A DNA stretch of 35,143 nt from Apostichopus parvimensis (lineage: Eukaryota; Echinodermata; Holothuroidea; Aspidochirotida; Stichopodidae): NCBI GenBank assembly GCA_000934455.1, contig KN883843.1, positions 10,319-45,461 on the forward strand. Direction: 5' to 3'. The translations under genes and the position numbers were made by a program. The notes under the pieces were generated by a model that searched no databases, was not told the origin of the DNA, and was given only the letters and a program-made list of their open reading frames with translations. Position 1 is the first letter of the stretch. The number at the start of each line of letters is the position of its first letter. Positions 1-10,522 of this stretch are shown one piece after another.

Positions 1-296
1 ACAAAACACCGATCGTATCAGTTAATGTATGTAGGTAACTTTAACTCCCACCTGACTAGAAGAATATAGAATATGGAATCACCAACACCGAAAAAGTACC
101 ACCACCAAACACCTATGAGAATGATAGACAAAACACCGATCGTATCAGTTAGTGTAAGTAGGTTACTTTAACTCCCACCTGACTAGAAGAATATAGAATA
201 TAGATTCACCAACACCGACAAAATACCACCACCAAACACCTATGAGAATGATAGACAAAACACCGATCGTATCAGTTAGTTTGGATAGGTTACTTT
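1..296 (+). repeat. Minisatellite array, ~127-bp unit (left edge)
   Basis: Two full units and part of a third are visible, with the shared start ACAAAACACCGATCGTATCA at 1, 128 and 255, giving a period of 127 bp. Each unit also carries the blocks ACTCCCACCTGACTAGAAGA and CACCAACACCGA. The third unit decays after about 296. The array is cut by the window edge, so its true length is unknown. The same family returns at 34684-35143 in the same orientation. Left units read GATCG and TATGAG where right units read GTTCG and TATCAG. Confidence 0.95.
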
Positions 297-720
297 AGCA
301 GACTGACAGTTGTAATTGCGTTAAATAATCACATCATCTTTATCAGGTAATATTTTGTTCCATTGAAGATTATATGTGATAATGTTATATAATGTTAGCT
401 AATAAATTTTCACTATAAAGGCATGTACATAATAACTATAGTAACCTTTCTTTTCAATGCCGACGTTGCTTTAACTAACATCCATACAGAAAAAGTGTCG
501 TAGATAAAACATCGATTCCTTGTAGGTGAAAGATTCTGCTCCGACAAATATCTGTACCAAAAAGACGAATGCGTAAATTAAGACGCAGCAATGTGAATTC
601 GAAAAAAAGTCTCTAGTATCCTGCAATCAGAGTGAAGCGCTTTCCAATGCCAGACAATTTGTACTGTATTGTCTTTCACTTATCTATGTAGCGCCACCTA
701 CTTGAGAAATAAACGAAACT

Positions 721-746
721 AGAAGGCTGAACGCGTTCAGCCTTCT
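721..746. repeat. 26-bp perfect palindrome
   Basis: The sequence AGAAGGCTGAACG is followed directly by its own reverse complement, with no spacer and the centre at ACGCGT. Every position pairs. Flanking bases 720 and 747 do not extend it. It could extrude as a cruciform, be a dimeric protein-binding site, or mark the junction of two inverted copies. None of these can be chosen from the sequence. Confidence 0.95.
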
Positions 747-1270
747 GTCGACCACGTTTTCCTGAGTAAATCGTTTTGTTTAATGTACCGGACATGAGAT
801 ATATCAGTTCCTATGAACCCATAAACAACCATTTATAAAAGAAAAAACACATGATGTTCTTTGCAACCATTGTTCTGACAGAAACAACCCACAGAGAACA
901 AAGGATTGTACTTGCATAATGAATGGTAAAGGTTTTAAGAAAACTTTGACTTACATCACGGTTAAGAAGCAAGGTTATCTAAACTTTAACCAATTATATG
1001 GGTGCTCCAGAAGAGTCTGAAGGAATAATCCAAACGGCACTGGTATTTACCTGATCTTTGGAGATACTCAACTGCGAACGACTTCGTGTATAACAGATCC
1101 TCTGTTCTGTAGCCAAATTGGCTTGTGTTTATATTGTCTGTACTGCTTCTCAGTCAAGATAATTAGATGCATTATCGATGTAATCATAACCTCGTATTTG
1201 AGAGAGGTGCCTTCATGAGCTGGTAATATCATTATTAAGCTTCATCCGTCGACGTCATTATATGACACAA

Positions 1271-1300
1271 TGCAGGGAGTTGTTATGGAAACTCCCTGCA
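1271..1300. repeat. Hairpin, 11-bp perfect stem and 8-nt loop
   Basis: TGCAGGGAGTT at 1271-1281 is the exact reverse complement of AACTCCCTGCA at 1290-1300, with the loop at 1282-1289. It is not followed by a U-tract and has no gene beside it, so no role is assigned. Confidence 0.85.
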
Positions 1301-1752
1301 CAATGCATAACACCGGCAGTGGTTTCAGATATCTAATAAAAATCACACATTATATCATTCCATTGAGTATCTAGTTTTCATTCCTCTTATTTGTAAACGA
1401 ATGTAAACGATAAACAGTTAGTACTACTCAGTATGATTTTAACACAGAAAGCCATCTAAAAGAACAAAAACAATAAGAAAGAATATATGAGCGGATGGAC
1501 CGACGAACAGGGACCCAACTACGCTTTTTTGTATACAATGTAGGGTTTTTGTTGAGGGGGGGGGGGGACGTTATGCCATCCAGGAGAGGTCTCTATAAGG
1601 GGAAACGCCAACTACCCCGGCCCTCTTTGAGAAATTATGGTGAAATGGAGGGTTCATAGAAACCAACTGTTGCTATATTTTGCAACTTCTGAACAATATT
1701 GAACAAAATTGAACAATATATGGGATTTGTGGTGTTAAAAATTCTGTTTGCT

Positions 1753-1973
1753 CAGTGGCGGAGACTGAGCAACTTCCCTGATTTTATTATGAGTAGAAGA
1801 GGGGCTTTACGTGTTTGCACCCCTGTCGATGCACGTATATGGACGGAATCATGGAATTTGTTTGTCTTTATTGACCCAACTTGACGGGAATCATTACTAA
1901 AGTTAAATCTGTAAACGATTCAACCGCAATTAGCGAGTGTTCCAGGTTGAATGTGCTGTGACACCCGCCACTG
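1753..1973. mobile_element. Possible short hAT-like MITE
   Basis: The stretch begins CAGTGGCGGAG and ends CCGCCACTG, a 9-bp terminal inverted repeat of the CAGTGGCGG type also seen in the well-supported hAT element at 17749-18139. The flanking 8-mers (TGTTTGCT and TATTTTTG) match at only about half their positions, so a target-site duplication is not convincing. The interior has no recognised coding content. Chance pairing of short ends remains possible. Confidence 0.3.
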
Positions 1974-4046
1974 TATTTTTGGGCGACATAGAGAAATTCC
2001 CAAAGGGACGATTCCTAGTCCATTGTCGGTCTTGATACACATATATGGTATGAATCTATGCTATACATAATTGTTAATGTAATGGTAATAACATGGTAAA
2101 AAAAATTAAACAATGTTCATTAGTTTGAAGCAACAAATCACTACACTAAATCACGAAAATGTGTTATTTATCATGATAAATAAGACTCCTCTTGATAATG
2201 TGAAAACTTGCTTGGTGTTTAACTTGATAGTTATTTATTAACTTATTATGGTATGATCGATTACGTTTGAAGAATGGTAAATGGAAGAGTCGCATGACTA
2301 TTGCGAATAAATATCATTTATTGATCATGATACTAGTATTTTATACTACAATGGCTATATTTTACCGATTTTAGATTACTGAAGTTTAGTATGAAGTACT
2401 TTTAATACTAGTGAAAGTACTAAAGGCGCTAGCTTGAATAGTCATTAATGCAACTTTCGAAAATAGATACCAAGATTTATTTTCACTCTTATTATGGCAG
2501 GCTATTGACAATACAATAAAGGATAATATATTAATTATGACTTATATATACATCTGTAAATGGAGAAACCCCTTAGTATACTTCGGACATGTTTACTTAT
2601 ACATACCAACATATTACATATTTATATTTTCAAGGCGTAAAACCTATTACAAAAAGAAATATTTTCTCATCTTGCTTCATATGAATGGAATCAGTTGCCA
2701 CTTGAGATAACAAAAATTAAAACCTGTATTAATTTTCTTTCATTTAAGTTTTGTTTGGAAGTTTTTTAGAGGGAGATTAGCACTTTGCTATCCTAGTGTT
2801 TTAACTCTCTTAAGATATTGTTGTAACAATTTCTTTCACCATGCCGGAGATTCCTTTGAAATTGAGGGACATGCTAAAATAAACATGTTTGGTTCTCATG
2901 TTTAACTAAGTATTGTCTTCACACATTCACTTTGCGGACATTTTTCTGCTGGCCCTTCCTGCTGCTACAGTATTAATGATAAATTAATGACGTTTATTTT
3001 ATTACTACTGATCGTGATTACAAGTTGATAACAGCAGAGTGTGCTCATGATTTAGGATAATGTAAAACTACAGGTGCTGCCTCCCCCATCCCTTGGCTAT
3101 AGTGAAGGTAAATTATTAAATACAAATGTGAAGTTAAGTTACTAAGATTAGTGACTGGATGTTAATAGTTGTAACCCTTCTCTTTATTTATCTGAATGAT
3201 TATGCTTGTTCATTGCCAAGAATCTACAGTATGACACACTCAGATCGTGTGCTTGCTGTAAAGTTTTGTTAACATACACAAAAGGGCGTATTGCTAACGT
3301 AGTTAAGGGTAAAAACTACATATTTCGAATCATTCTGACCTGTTTAGTCATATGTGGTAAGAATTACCTTTAATTTACGAGGCACTTTCAATTTTATTAT
3401 AAACTTAGCAATTAAAGTGTGCAAAGCACTAACCAACTGACGTTGCCTGATATTAACACTACTTTCCTATGGGCGGCCAATTGGGCAAAAAATACAACGA
3501 TGAAACAAATAAACAAGAAAGAAAATTGAAAAAGAAGAACTATGCAAAATGAATCAAACATATGTAATACCATTGTAAAAATTGTGAAAGGCTGCATAAG
3601 AAAAATAAAACTTAAAGGACAATCATGTGGCGAAACATATCAAACACATGCAACCGAAGGATGAACAAGGAGCACCGGTCGAAGTCAAAACTGATCCTCT
3701 AGTCAGAACAAAAAGATCAATCGCCACCATAAAAAAGAACATTTATTGTAAGCAAAAGAACATTCGCACGAAATCAAAACGAACGCTATGATTGTTGTTC
3801 AAGTCTCCAAGTACAGATCTGCAACATCAATACTTTCTATGAACGAAGGTTAGGCAGTTAGGCAGATGCATGGTGCTACGTAATTGCGCATTAGAAAGTC
3901 ATTTTTAGCAAAGTTCCGTGATTTTTTTTACCCCATGCTTATCCCTGCTTTATGCGAAACGAAAGCAGATCCTTGATATGAGATTGAGATGTGATTAGAG
4001 AAAATATCATGAGAGTTTTCCTTTCTATTTTTTCTTACTTTATTAG
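1974..4046. other. No gene seen
   Basis: About 2 kb of AT-rich sequence without recognisable exons or element ends. Short open frames here have no family resemblance. The next supported feature is the acceptor of the first NCAPD3-like exon, ending at 4046. Confidence 0.55.
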
Positions 4047-4313
4047 TCTGTCTGGATGCTTCTGTCTGTTATCACTCCCTTCTACAAGTCACTGGATCTG
4101 TCCTTCCTGGATAGAGTCTGGAGAGAGAAATCAGTGATGAATAAAACCAAATAGTCCACCATCTTGATACACATCCTGACGTTGATCGGTCATTTATCGG
4201 ACGGTTTACCGGCCGATCTCTGTAGTGATCTCCAAGAGGACCTCGGGAAAAGACTGATGTCCTTTGAGGACGATCTTCCCCTCATAGCAGCCGTCCTTGA
4301 GGCTCTTTGTAAG
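4047..4313 (+). CDS. NCAPD3: NCAPD3-like exon 1 of 5 (contains stop)
   Basis: An acceptor with a good pyrimidine tract (TTTTTTCTTACTTTATTAG) precedes 4047. The donor at 4314 is GTCAGG. The exon is 267 bp, phase 0 at both ends. It encodes a helical segment with WMLLSVITPF and HILTLIGHLSDGLP, in the style of HEAT repeats. Codon 36 is TAG (4152-4154) between NKTK and STILIH. A CAG Gln codon would restore the frame by a single C-to-T change, so a nonsense mutation is the simplest reading. Confidence 0.6.
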
Positions 4314-5173
4314 GTCAGGGAATAATTGATCCGTGGTATCTAATCGCAAAAGTGCTACTGCAGTAATTAACACAGGAACCATAGTATTTCAAATTTTCAC
4401 TTTATATTCGAAATTACGACTGTGTATACCGCAATTTCTTATCAAGAGTATATTTTATCTCGTTAGTTTATTCCTTTCCTGAAGTAGATGCTGTCCGTTA
4501 GAAACACCCGGCTCTACAAAGGCCGGAGGAATGGGAAAAGGGGCGTGGGTAAGAGGGAGCAGCTGAAAATTGGGGATGCACTCCACAGCAGTGCTATATC
4601 CTTTGACTGGATCCTTATAAGAAGTCAAATTAAACTTTGAAAAACCAAAATATGAAGACTTATAAAAAATTAACAATGTCGGTTTATAAACGGTGTACAT
4701 TTCGAGGAAGGAAAAAAAATCAGAAAAAGTTGACATTTTGAGATGAAATTGAAAAGTGCTACACAAAACCTGAACAATTAATAGCTTCCCTGAAGGTAAA
4801 GTTGAAATGTAAATAATTGTGTTCTTTGCTCAGTGATGTACTTAATAAATAATAAAGCTTCTGGTGCAATTTACACCAGTTTTTCTCATGAAGAAAAGTT
4901 TTTATTATCTTAATGATGGTCTATTTATACTAGGAATTTATGAGATTGCACTATCGACATATTACTTACATCTTTTTAGAACAAGAAAAATGAGAAACAG
5001 TTTTTCAATGAAAATATGTTTATTGTTTTAACAACTATTCTCTTTGAAAATGGAAACTAATCAAGTTATGGTCATATTTTGCTCTTTAAATGTTTCATCA
5101 AGAGATAATTAGGAGAACTCAAATCACAGGATTTAATTTCCTTTCTTAAAAAATAAAAAATTTCCTTTTACAG

Positions 5174-5432
5174 CTGAGGTGTAGCTCAAGCAAGCTGACG
5201 GTGGACAAGGCGATGGCGCCGATATGTGAAAACATTATAGGCTCCTGTGAGGAATACCTGTCGGAGTTGGTCCTGACAGAGAATGCCACCCAGGTCACGT
5301 GGAATGAAGATGTCCTTGTACGATATCTCTTTACGCTCGGTCACGTGAGCCAGCTCTGTCCTACCAAGACCCCCGAAAAGATTTTTATGTTGGTGCAGTC
5401 TCTTTTGGCTGGACCTGGGGTGACTCCCTCGG
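5174..5432 (+). CDS. NCAPD3: NCAPD3-like exon 2 of 5
   Basis: The acceptor is TTTCCTTTTACAG and the donor GTATGT at 5433; entry is phase 0 and exit phase 1. The exon encodes about 86 residues with no stop. The section DVLVRYLFTLGHVSQLCP followed by EKIFMLVQSLLA closely resembles the vertebrate NCAPD3 segment just before the conserved 'AxxTLGKLCLQH' block, as I remember that family. Confidence 0.8.
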
Positions 5433-6304
5433 GTATGTCATAGAAATTTTTTTTATTTAATATTGAGTCTCTTTAAAGATACCTTAAATGATCATTGAAA
5501 TGAGACTTGTCGTGTCAAACTTCTTGTTGATTAATTTCTTTTCATTTTATTTTGTCAGTTATGTTGTTGTAATTTGCCAGCTTAAAGATTAAATCAGTTT
5601 CTAATTGTTGAAATGAATGTAAAAGTGAAAGTTTACTTTTACTCTTTGCCCCATCAGGGAAACTCCTTTGTTGACATTTAATATTTAAATTATAAATATG
5701 GCATTGAATCAAAAGTGAAATTCCTTAACATTTAACCTCATAATTTCTGAGAAATCTCGCAAGCACTTAATGGAACACTCTCCTTTTACTTACAATGATA
5801 TTGAGATTATATTAGATATTATTACAGGATAAAGTATTGCATGCAATTTAATCATAGACAATTGATCTATTCACCAATATGAATTTTGAAGTAACAGAAC
5901 TCTGAAACTTTAGCTTTGAACAGCTGCTGAAGGTGTCCTCACAATGTATCGGAAACCTGCCTTAGCCAGTCTGTCAAATTCTCAGCTTATTTTTGCAAAC
6001 ATACCAAATGCTAGAACAACATTTAGAATGCCAGCAATGTATTCAATGTTACCTACACTTCCAGGATCTGTCAATAAGTAATGTTAAGCTGGATTTAATG
6101 TGACATTCCATGATCCAATTTGTCTCCTCCAAGACGTTTTCTTTGAACCCAGAAATTTGCTATTATCGTCACAAATCTTTGAAAATGTGATATTAATGTC
6201 CATCCATTCTGAGATTTTACCGTGTTCTTAATAGTCCAGTTTTCCCGTACTCTGAATTCCCAGTGTCTGTCAGCTCTATCGGTTTTCTATTTGTTGCTTT
6301 CCAG

Positions 6305-6545
6305 CTGATTTTCCCAGCACCCAGAATTTCCAGGGGTGTTCGCAGCCTCCTCTCTCACAGTTTGGGGGCAACGCTCTCTCGATGACCATACGTGCCCACA
6401 CCTTCATCACTCTGGGTAAACTTTGCCTGCAGCACGGAGGGTTGGCTAAGCGGTGCATTACCGCCCTCGCTCGTGAACTGGAGACCTCCTCGGACGCAGC
6501 TGTTCGTAATAACGTCATGATAGTCATGTGTGATCTCTGCATCAG
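6305..6545 (+). CDS. NCAPD3: NCAPD3-like exon 3 of 5 (HEAT core)
   Basis: The acceptor is TTTGTTGCTTTCCAG and the donor GTACAA; entry is phase 1 and exit phase 2. The exon encodes RAHTFITLGKLCLQH, LAKRCITALARELE and VRNNVMIVMCDLCIR, the most conserved part of NCAPD3 and the condensin D-subunit (Cnd1-like) fold. The final Arg codon is split (AG|), and the family continues with a Tyr-rich helix, but that exon is missing from the window. Confidence 0.88.
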
Positions 6546-6654
6546 GTACAAACTTTACAATTTGTCAAAAATCTTGGACTCATGACATTTAATGTGTCTC
6601 AAATCTGAATTGAAAGTCCAACCAACTTTGATCTACATCTCTATAATGTTCTAG

Positions 6655-6782
6655 ACACCTTCACTCAACAGAACACCCAAAGGGCGGACCCCACAGAGCA
6701 CTGTACCGCTCTCGCCCAGGATGGTGCATCCACCTAGAATGAAGAGTAGTCCTGCCAGGGCTGGTGGAGTTACTCCTGGAAG
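6655..6782 (+). CDS. NCAPD3: NCAPD3-like exon 4 of 5 (C-terminal tail)
   Basis: The acceptor is TATAATGTTCTAG and the donor GTCAGT; entry is phase 0 and exit phase 2. The residues are rich in Thr, Pro, Ser and Arg (TPSLNRTPKGRTPQST, then SPRMVHPPRMKSSPARAG), with several S/T-P sites of the kind mitotic kinases phosphorylate in condensin tails. Entered from exon 3 it would be read out of frame. Confidence 0.6.
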
Positions 6783-7468
6783 GTCAGTACAATATCATGT
6801 CCACCATGGTGATATGTAATCTCACAGGAATTTATCCAGCTATTAATGATCTGCTGCAAAAGGGAAGCCATTAGTAGGGATCTGGCCTTTATGCCAATTT
6901 CCTAGGGATTTCTCGTGTAAGAGGCGGTAACTGGTTTGTTACGCTGGAGGATGTAAGCATACCTGCAGGAGGGGTGGGCGGGGGGGGGGGTCCAGGGCAT
7001 GGTCCACTGGAACATTGTTAAACATCCTATAAATGTCAATCATCCTGACAATAAATTAGATAAAGCGGCTACGTAAAATAGGCAGAAGAACTGTAATTTG
7101 TTGCTATAATTTAGTGTTCACAGCTGATTTTGCCATGTCAAATGATTGTTTGGGTTAGAAAAGTTGGATCGCAATCATTGCATTTTGGACTCCTCTGAAA
7201 ACAGTGCGATGTTGGGGGTCACAATAAACAGTGGCGGCCATGGCACGAAAAGAATACCAGGGGAACCCCTATTGTAAGAGTGTCTAGAGTAACACTGTTA
7301 GGTCATCGTAAAATCGTTTACCTTTAATAAAAAATTTTCTTCGCTGTATGGCCTGACATTGTTAAGTATATGACATCATTCTTTACAAATATGTGACAAC
7401 CAGTCAAAGGTTAACAATGTAAATTGGCCACGTCAAATCTCATATGTATCTATGATGTCCCCTTTTAG

Positions 7469-7574
7469 AAACCTTGTTACCCAAGCCATCGCCAATTCTG
7501 CTCGCAAAGCCGGTATAACTGGAGACCGAAGAGTGCCAACATTACGACCCCTGGCAGAGCAGAGGCAGAGCTAA
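7469..7574 (+). CDS. NCAPD3: NCAPD3-like exon 5 of 5 (terminal)
   Basis: The acceptor is ATGTCCCCTTTTAG. Entry at phase 2 completes an Arg codon begun by exon 4. It encodes NLVTQAIANSARKAG and a basic tail that ends at TAA (7572-7574). No clear AATAAA follows closely. Confidence 0.6.
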
Positions 7575-7830
7575 TGCATATCACCTTGTCAGTTTATCTT
7601 ACAGACCCTTGTCAGTTATATTATCATAAGTTGCTTTATGTGAATACCTCGTCGTCAATCTTCCCAGTACGGCACCCTTTCAGGTAGCCCCTTCCAGACT
7701 GTGCTTAATACCCCACATGTGGAAAGTTAGATGGGTTCTTTCCAATTGACTCTTCTATCTACATTAAGTCTCTCATCCAATGTATCATCATAACTAAACA
7801 TGGAATTTGTTGTTGTATTGTTGTATTGAG
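7575..7830. other. Downstream of NCAPD3-like exon, nothing recognised
   Basis: Short AT-rich stretch that probably contained the 3' untranslated region of the NCAPD3-like gene. No RNA gene or repeat structure is visible. Confidence 0.4.
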
Positions 7831-8298
7831 GTAGGGGTTTTGATGCCAATTTTTTACCTAAGTAACTATGTTAGAGCTGTCAGGGTTTTATACTTTAATA
7901 CTAAGTATAAAGTTCATGAAAGTATATGAAATTAAAAACTGCACAGTATTGAATTGAATGACCTTGAAGTACAATACCCAGGCTCAAAACATGTGGAACA
8001 TCAAAACATGCAAAAATGTTTTTCTGTAAAAATCCCAAACTTTGAGGATTTTTCATTTCAAAATAAGGCAAAACACCCTCCTGAAATTTTTTGTACAAAC
8101 AGGGTGGTACTATATCTCTTCCAGAAAAAATTATCAGAATTTTTCAACATAACGTGTTTTGAGTTATTGGCTGTCAAAGACGACCTCTTTTGTACATCGG
8201 AGCAACTTAACAACTTCATAAATTAAAATTGAGAAATGCTAGAACCCTGAAATTTGTTAAGGTGTAAGAACTTAAAAAATTGGCATCAGAACCCCTAC
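7831..8298. mobile_element. Inverted-repeat (MITE-like) element, 468 bp
   Basis: The first 26 bases (starting GTAGGGGTTTTGATGCCAAT) match the reverse complement of the last 26 (8273-8298) at 25 positions. Weaker pairing continues inward for about 60 bases, as CAGGGTTTTATA against CAGGGTTCTAGC. No target-site duplication is clear, so the superfamily is open. The interior carries short open frames that look accidental. Confidence 0.6.
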
Positions 8299-9227
8299 TT
8301 TATGCTGAATCGCAGCATGAAATAGCAACTTTAGAGTTGCACAACTTGCAAATATATTATAGGAAAGCATTGTAATCATTATTTTGTATTGTTTGTACTA
8401 GACATAATAACCTCTGAAAGAATCAAGTACCCTGAAGCAATGGTTTAGGAGCAATTCATCACTAAAATTAGCACATTTTTAAGTGAAAAGTACAAAAACC
8501 GAATATTTTGACACTTTTAAGTTGACCTCAAGACAATATTTTTGTAGCCTAATGTTTTATATTCCTGTTTTATGGGATAGACTCTATATGCATGTGTAAG
8601 AGAAGGTAGTAGGATGTTTAATTGCTGAGATATGAGACCTCAAAAGTCAAGAAAATGCCAAAATGCCAAGTTGGCGACAAATTGCGGAATTTCAAAGTGT
8701 GATAAATCGATAATTCAAAGATGTCGAACTACAACATACTCCAAAATCTGGTGATTTGATTTGGAATGACCCAGCTATATAAAAGAAATTACTTTTCATT
8801 CCGGTTTTATGGAACATCTGCCTTGTAATATTCTTGTAAGGAGTTTCATTCCTTGTCCATCCAAATAAACTACAAAAACCTCCCTGTGTCGGACGGACGT
8901 ACCCATAGAAGCTGACTTTTTCAGAGCGTACTTTTCTTTTGAAAATTTTTGTGAATTGGAATGGGGTACAACTAAAAAATTTCAAGTTGTGACAGGGCTT
9001 CACCCAGAGTTTCCATTGTTGACAGCTGTACACAATAATGCTGCATTTAACTGTGCCTAATGGAACAACTTAGGTAAGAGTTAAAGTGAAACGTAGGTTT
9101 AACCTTTCACAAAATTTCCGTCGCATTGAAAGTATATATTTCACCTTTAGTTGTATGCAAAACATCACTTGAAATAATAATGGAAAGCTCATTGAAAATT
9201 TTGTATGCATCGTTTCAAACAAATTAT
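8299..9227. other. Unassigned AT-rich DNA
   Basis: No family resemblance. The phrases TCCTGTTTTATGGGATAGACTC (near 8562) and TCCGGTTTTATGGAACATCTGC (near 8800) are similar to each other, which hints at an old internal duplication or a non-autonomous repeat. The 113-codon minus-strand frame in 8692-9033 has no domain I know. Confidence 0.4.
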
Positions 9228-9877
9228 CAGGGGCGTAGCGAAAGGGGGGGGGGTGGTGTAGGGGTGTCACACCCCCCAATAATTTGGTCGCCGTCGGCAA
9301 ATTTTGGGTCTGTCGGCAAAAGGAGAAAAGGTGAAGAGAGCGGAAGGGGAAGAAAGAAGGAAAGCTGAATAGAGAAAAGGAGAACGGGAGCTTCTTTATC
9401 GGTTATTTCGATTTTCCAGTTCTTCATCTGATAAACTCATTTACCAATACAATCACCCGACGCCTGCAAGTTAAAAACCTCTCGGCAAATAACTGATAAT
9501 GTCACGGCCGTCAGTAAAGCTACTGTAGCCAGGCTCAGCTAGACGAGTTCCAGAATCGCCGGCAACTCAGAATCTGACTACCTAATTTCAAGCTGCGATT
9601 TGTATAATCTACTTTCCAATATAAGGTACCGGTATGCAATTTTCTTCGTTATCCAATTAATTCTTCTTCTGCCGACTGCCATAAAAATAATATCGAAATG
9701 GAAATTCTACGATGCCAAATTTGACTTAAAATATGCACCAGATTGCATCTAAGGACGTTTCAAAACTAAAAATCCCCCCTCCCCCTCCCCCATTTCAGTC
9801 AACAATTCCAGATCCGTCGGCAAATCAATTTCTCCACCCCCCCCCCCCCCAACAAAAAAAAACTCGCTACGCGCCTG
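9228..9877. mobile_element. Non-autonomous hAT-like element, 650 bp
   Basis: The left end CAGGGGCGTAGCGA pairs with the right end TCGCTACGCGCCTG, 13 of 14 positions inverted. The next bases are a G-run on the left and a C-run on the right, so the inverted repeat is longer with gaps. Flanking 8-mers CAAATTAT (9220-9227) and CAAACAAT (9878-9885) match at 6 of 8, consistent with an aged 8-bp hAT target duplication. There is no transposase. The proline-rich frame spanning its right end is only low-complexity C-rich DNA. Confidence 0.65.
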
Positions 9878-9885
9878 CAAACAAT

Positions 9886-10522
9886 ACAGATGTTAGATCC
9901 CCTTTTCTTCACATCCTGTTATTTTACTTCACAATTTGTTTTATTAAAATACATGTACTGCAAGCTTCTAAATGGGTGATCAGGGATGTACCCACGCTGG
10001 TCGGCCCCCCGCCCAACACTAAAAATTACCGCCCAGCACTGTCTTAAAATTCGTGAATCCCGCCCAGCTCTACTTTCATCTAAAATCCCGACATTCCTAA
10101 CAATATATTCAACATAAATTGGGCCTAGCCTATGCCAAAATCATACAGACTAATAATGCATCAGTTACGAATGCGAGAAACATTACTTACGGCTCCCAAT
10201 TGGTCCCTTGTAAAATCTCCGTGAAACAAACTAATAATTTTTACCAGGTACGTAATATATTTCACTAAAAAAAAATTAAAAAATGTAAATTGTTAGCAAA
10301 ACTAGTACTTGTGTATGTGCTTATAAAGCTACATAAGAGACAGCATTTGGCACCTGAGCATTTATCAAAGGGGAGGGGGACACCCCTGGACGGCGATCAG
10401 TATACCCGGCACTCAGGAAATCCTGGGCAGATCCCTGGGTGATATAAGCTCTTTTCATCAAAGAAGAATTTGTTTCTGTTCAGATGTGTGATACAGTTCT
10501 GTTGCATCGCTTCAGGAGCTCT
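9886..10522. other. No gene seen
   Basis: Mixed AT-rich sequence with C-rich patches near 10003-10070. CAGGGATGTACCC at 9981 resembles a hAT end, but I found no partner. Confidence 0.4.

Larger units (their letters stand above)
297..1752. other. No gene seen; AT-rich non-coding DNA
   Basis: I find no exon-like open frame with a family resemblance on either strand. The stretch holds a perfect palindrome (721-746), a hairpin (1271-1300) and a G-tract near 1556-1567. Distant upstream NCAPD3 introns could include it, but nothing in the sequence proves that. Confidence 0.6.
4047..7574 (+). pseudogene. NCAPD3: Condensin-II subunit D3, broken partial gene
   Basis: NCAPD3 is the HEAT-repeat subunit of condensin II, which compacts mitotic chromosomes in the nucleus. 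Five exons resemble it in order. The strongest matches are a stretch ending VRNNVMIVMCDLCIR, one containing RYLFTLGHVSQLCP, and the Thr/Pro/Arg-rich tail with a natural stop at 7572-7574. Splice phases agree for exon 1 to 2 (phase 0), 2 to 3 (phase 1) and 4 to 5 (phase 2). Lesions: an in-frame TAG at 4152-4154; exon 3 (ends phase 2) and exon 4 (starts phase 0) cannot be joined in frame; and the several hundred residues that normally lie between those points are absent, with only 109 bp separating the exons. N-terminal exons are not in the window. Introns are kept, so this is not a retrocopy. It is either a partial genomic duplicate or a deleted or misassembled original. Confidence 0.75.

Noticed and set aside
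4455..4766. 103-codon minus-strand open frame
   Set aside because: Low-complexity, no domain, and it lies in an intron of the NCAPD3-like gene without splice or start support.
6276..6551. 91-codon minus-strand open frame
   Set aside because: It is antisense to the strongly conserved NCAPD3-like exon 3.
7229..7240. CAGTGGCGGCCA, a hAT-end-like word
   Set aside because: No matching inverted end or 8-bp duplication found downstream.
8692..9033. 113-codon minus-strand open frame
   Set aside because: No recognised motif or homologous family; composition like the surrounding AT-rich DNA.
9733..10047. Proline-rich plus-strand open frame
   Set aside because: The proline runs come from C-tracts at the right end of the hAT-like element.
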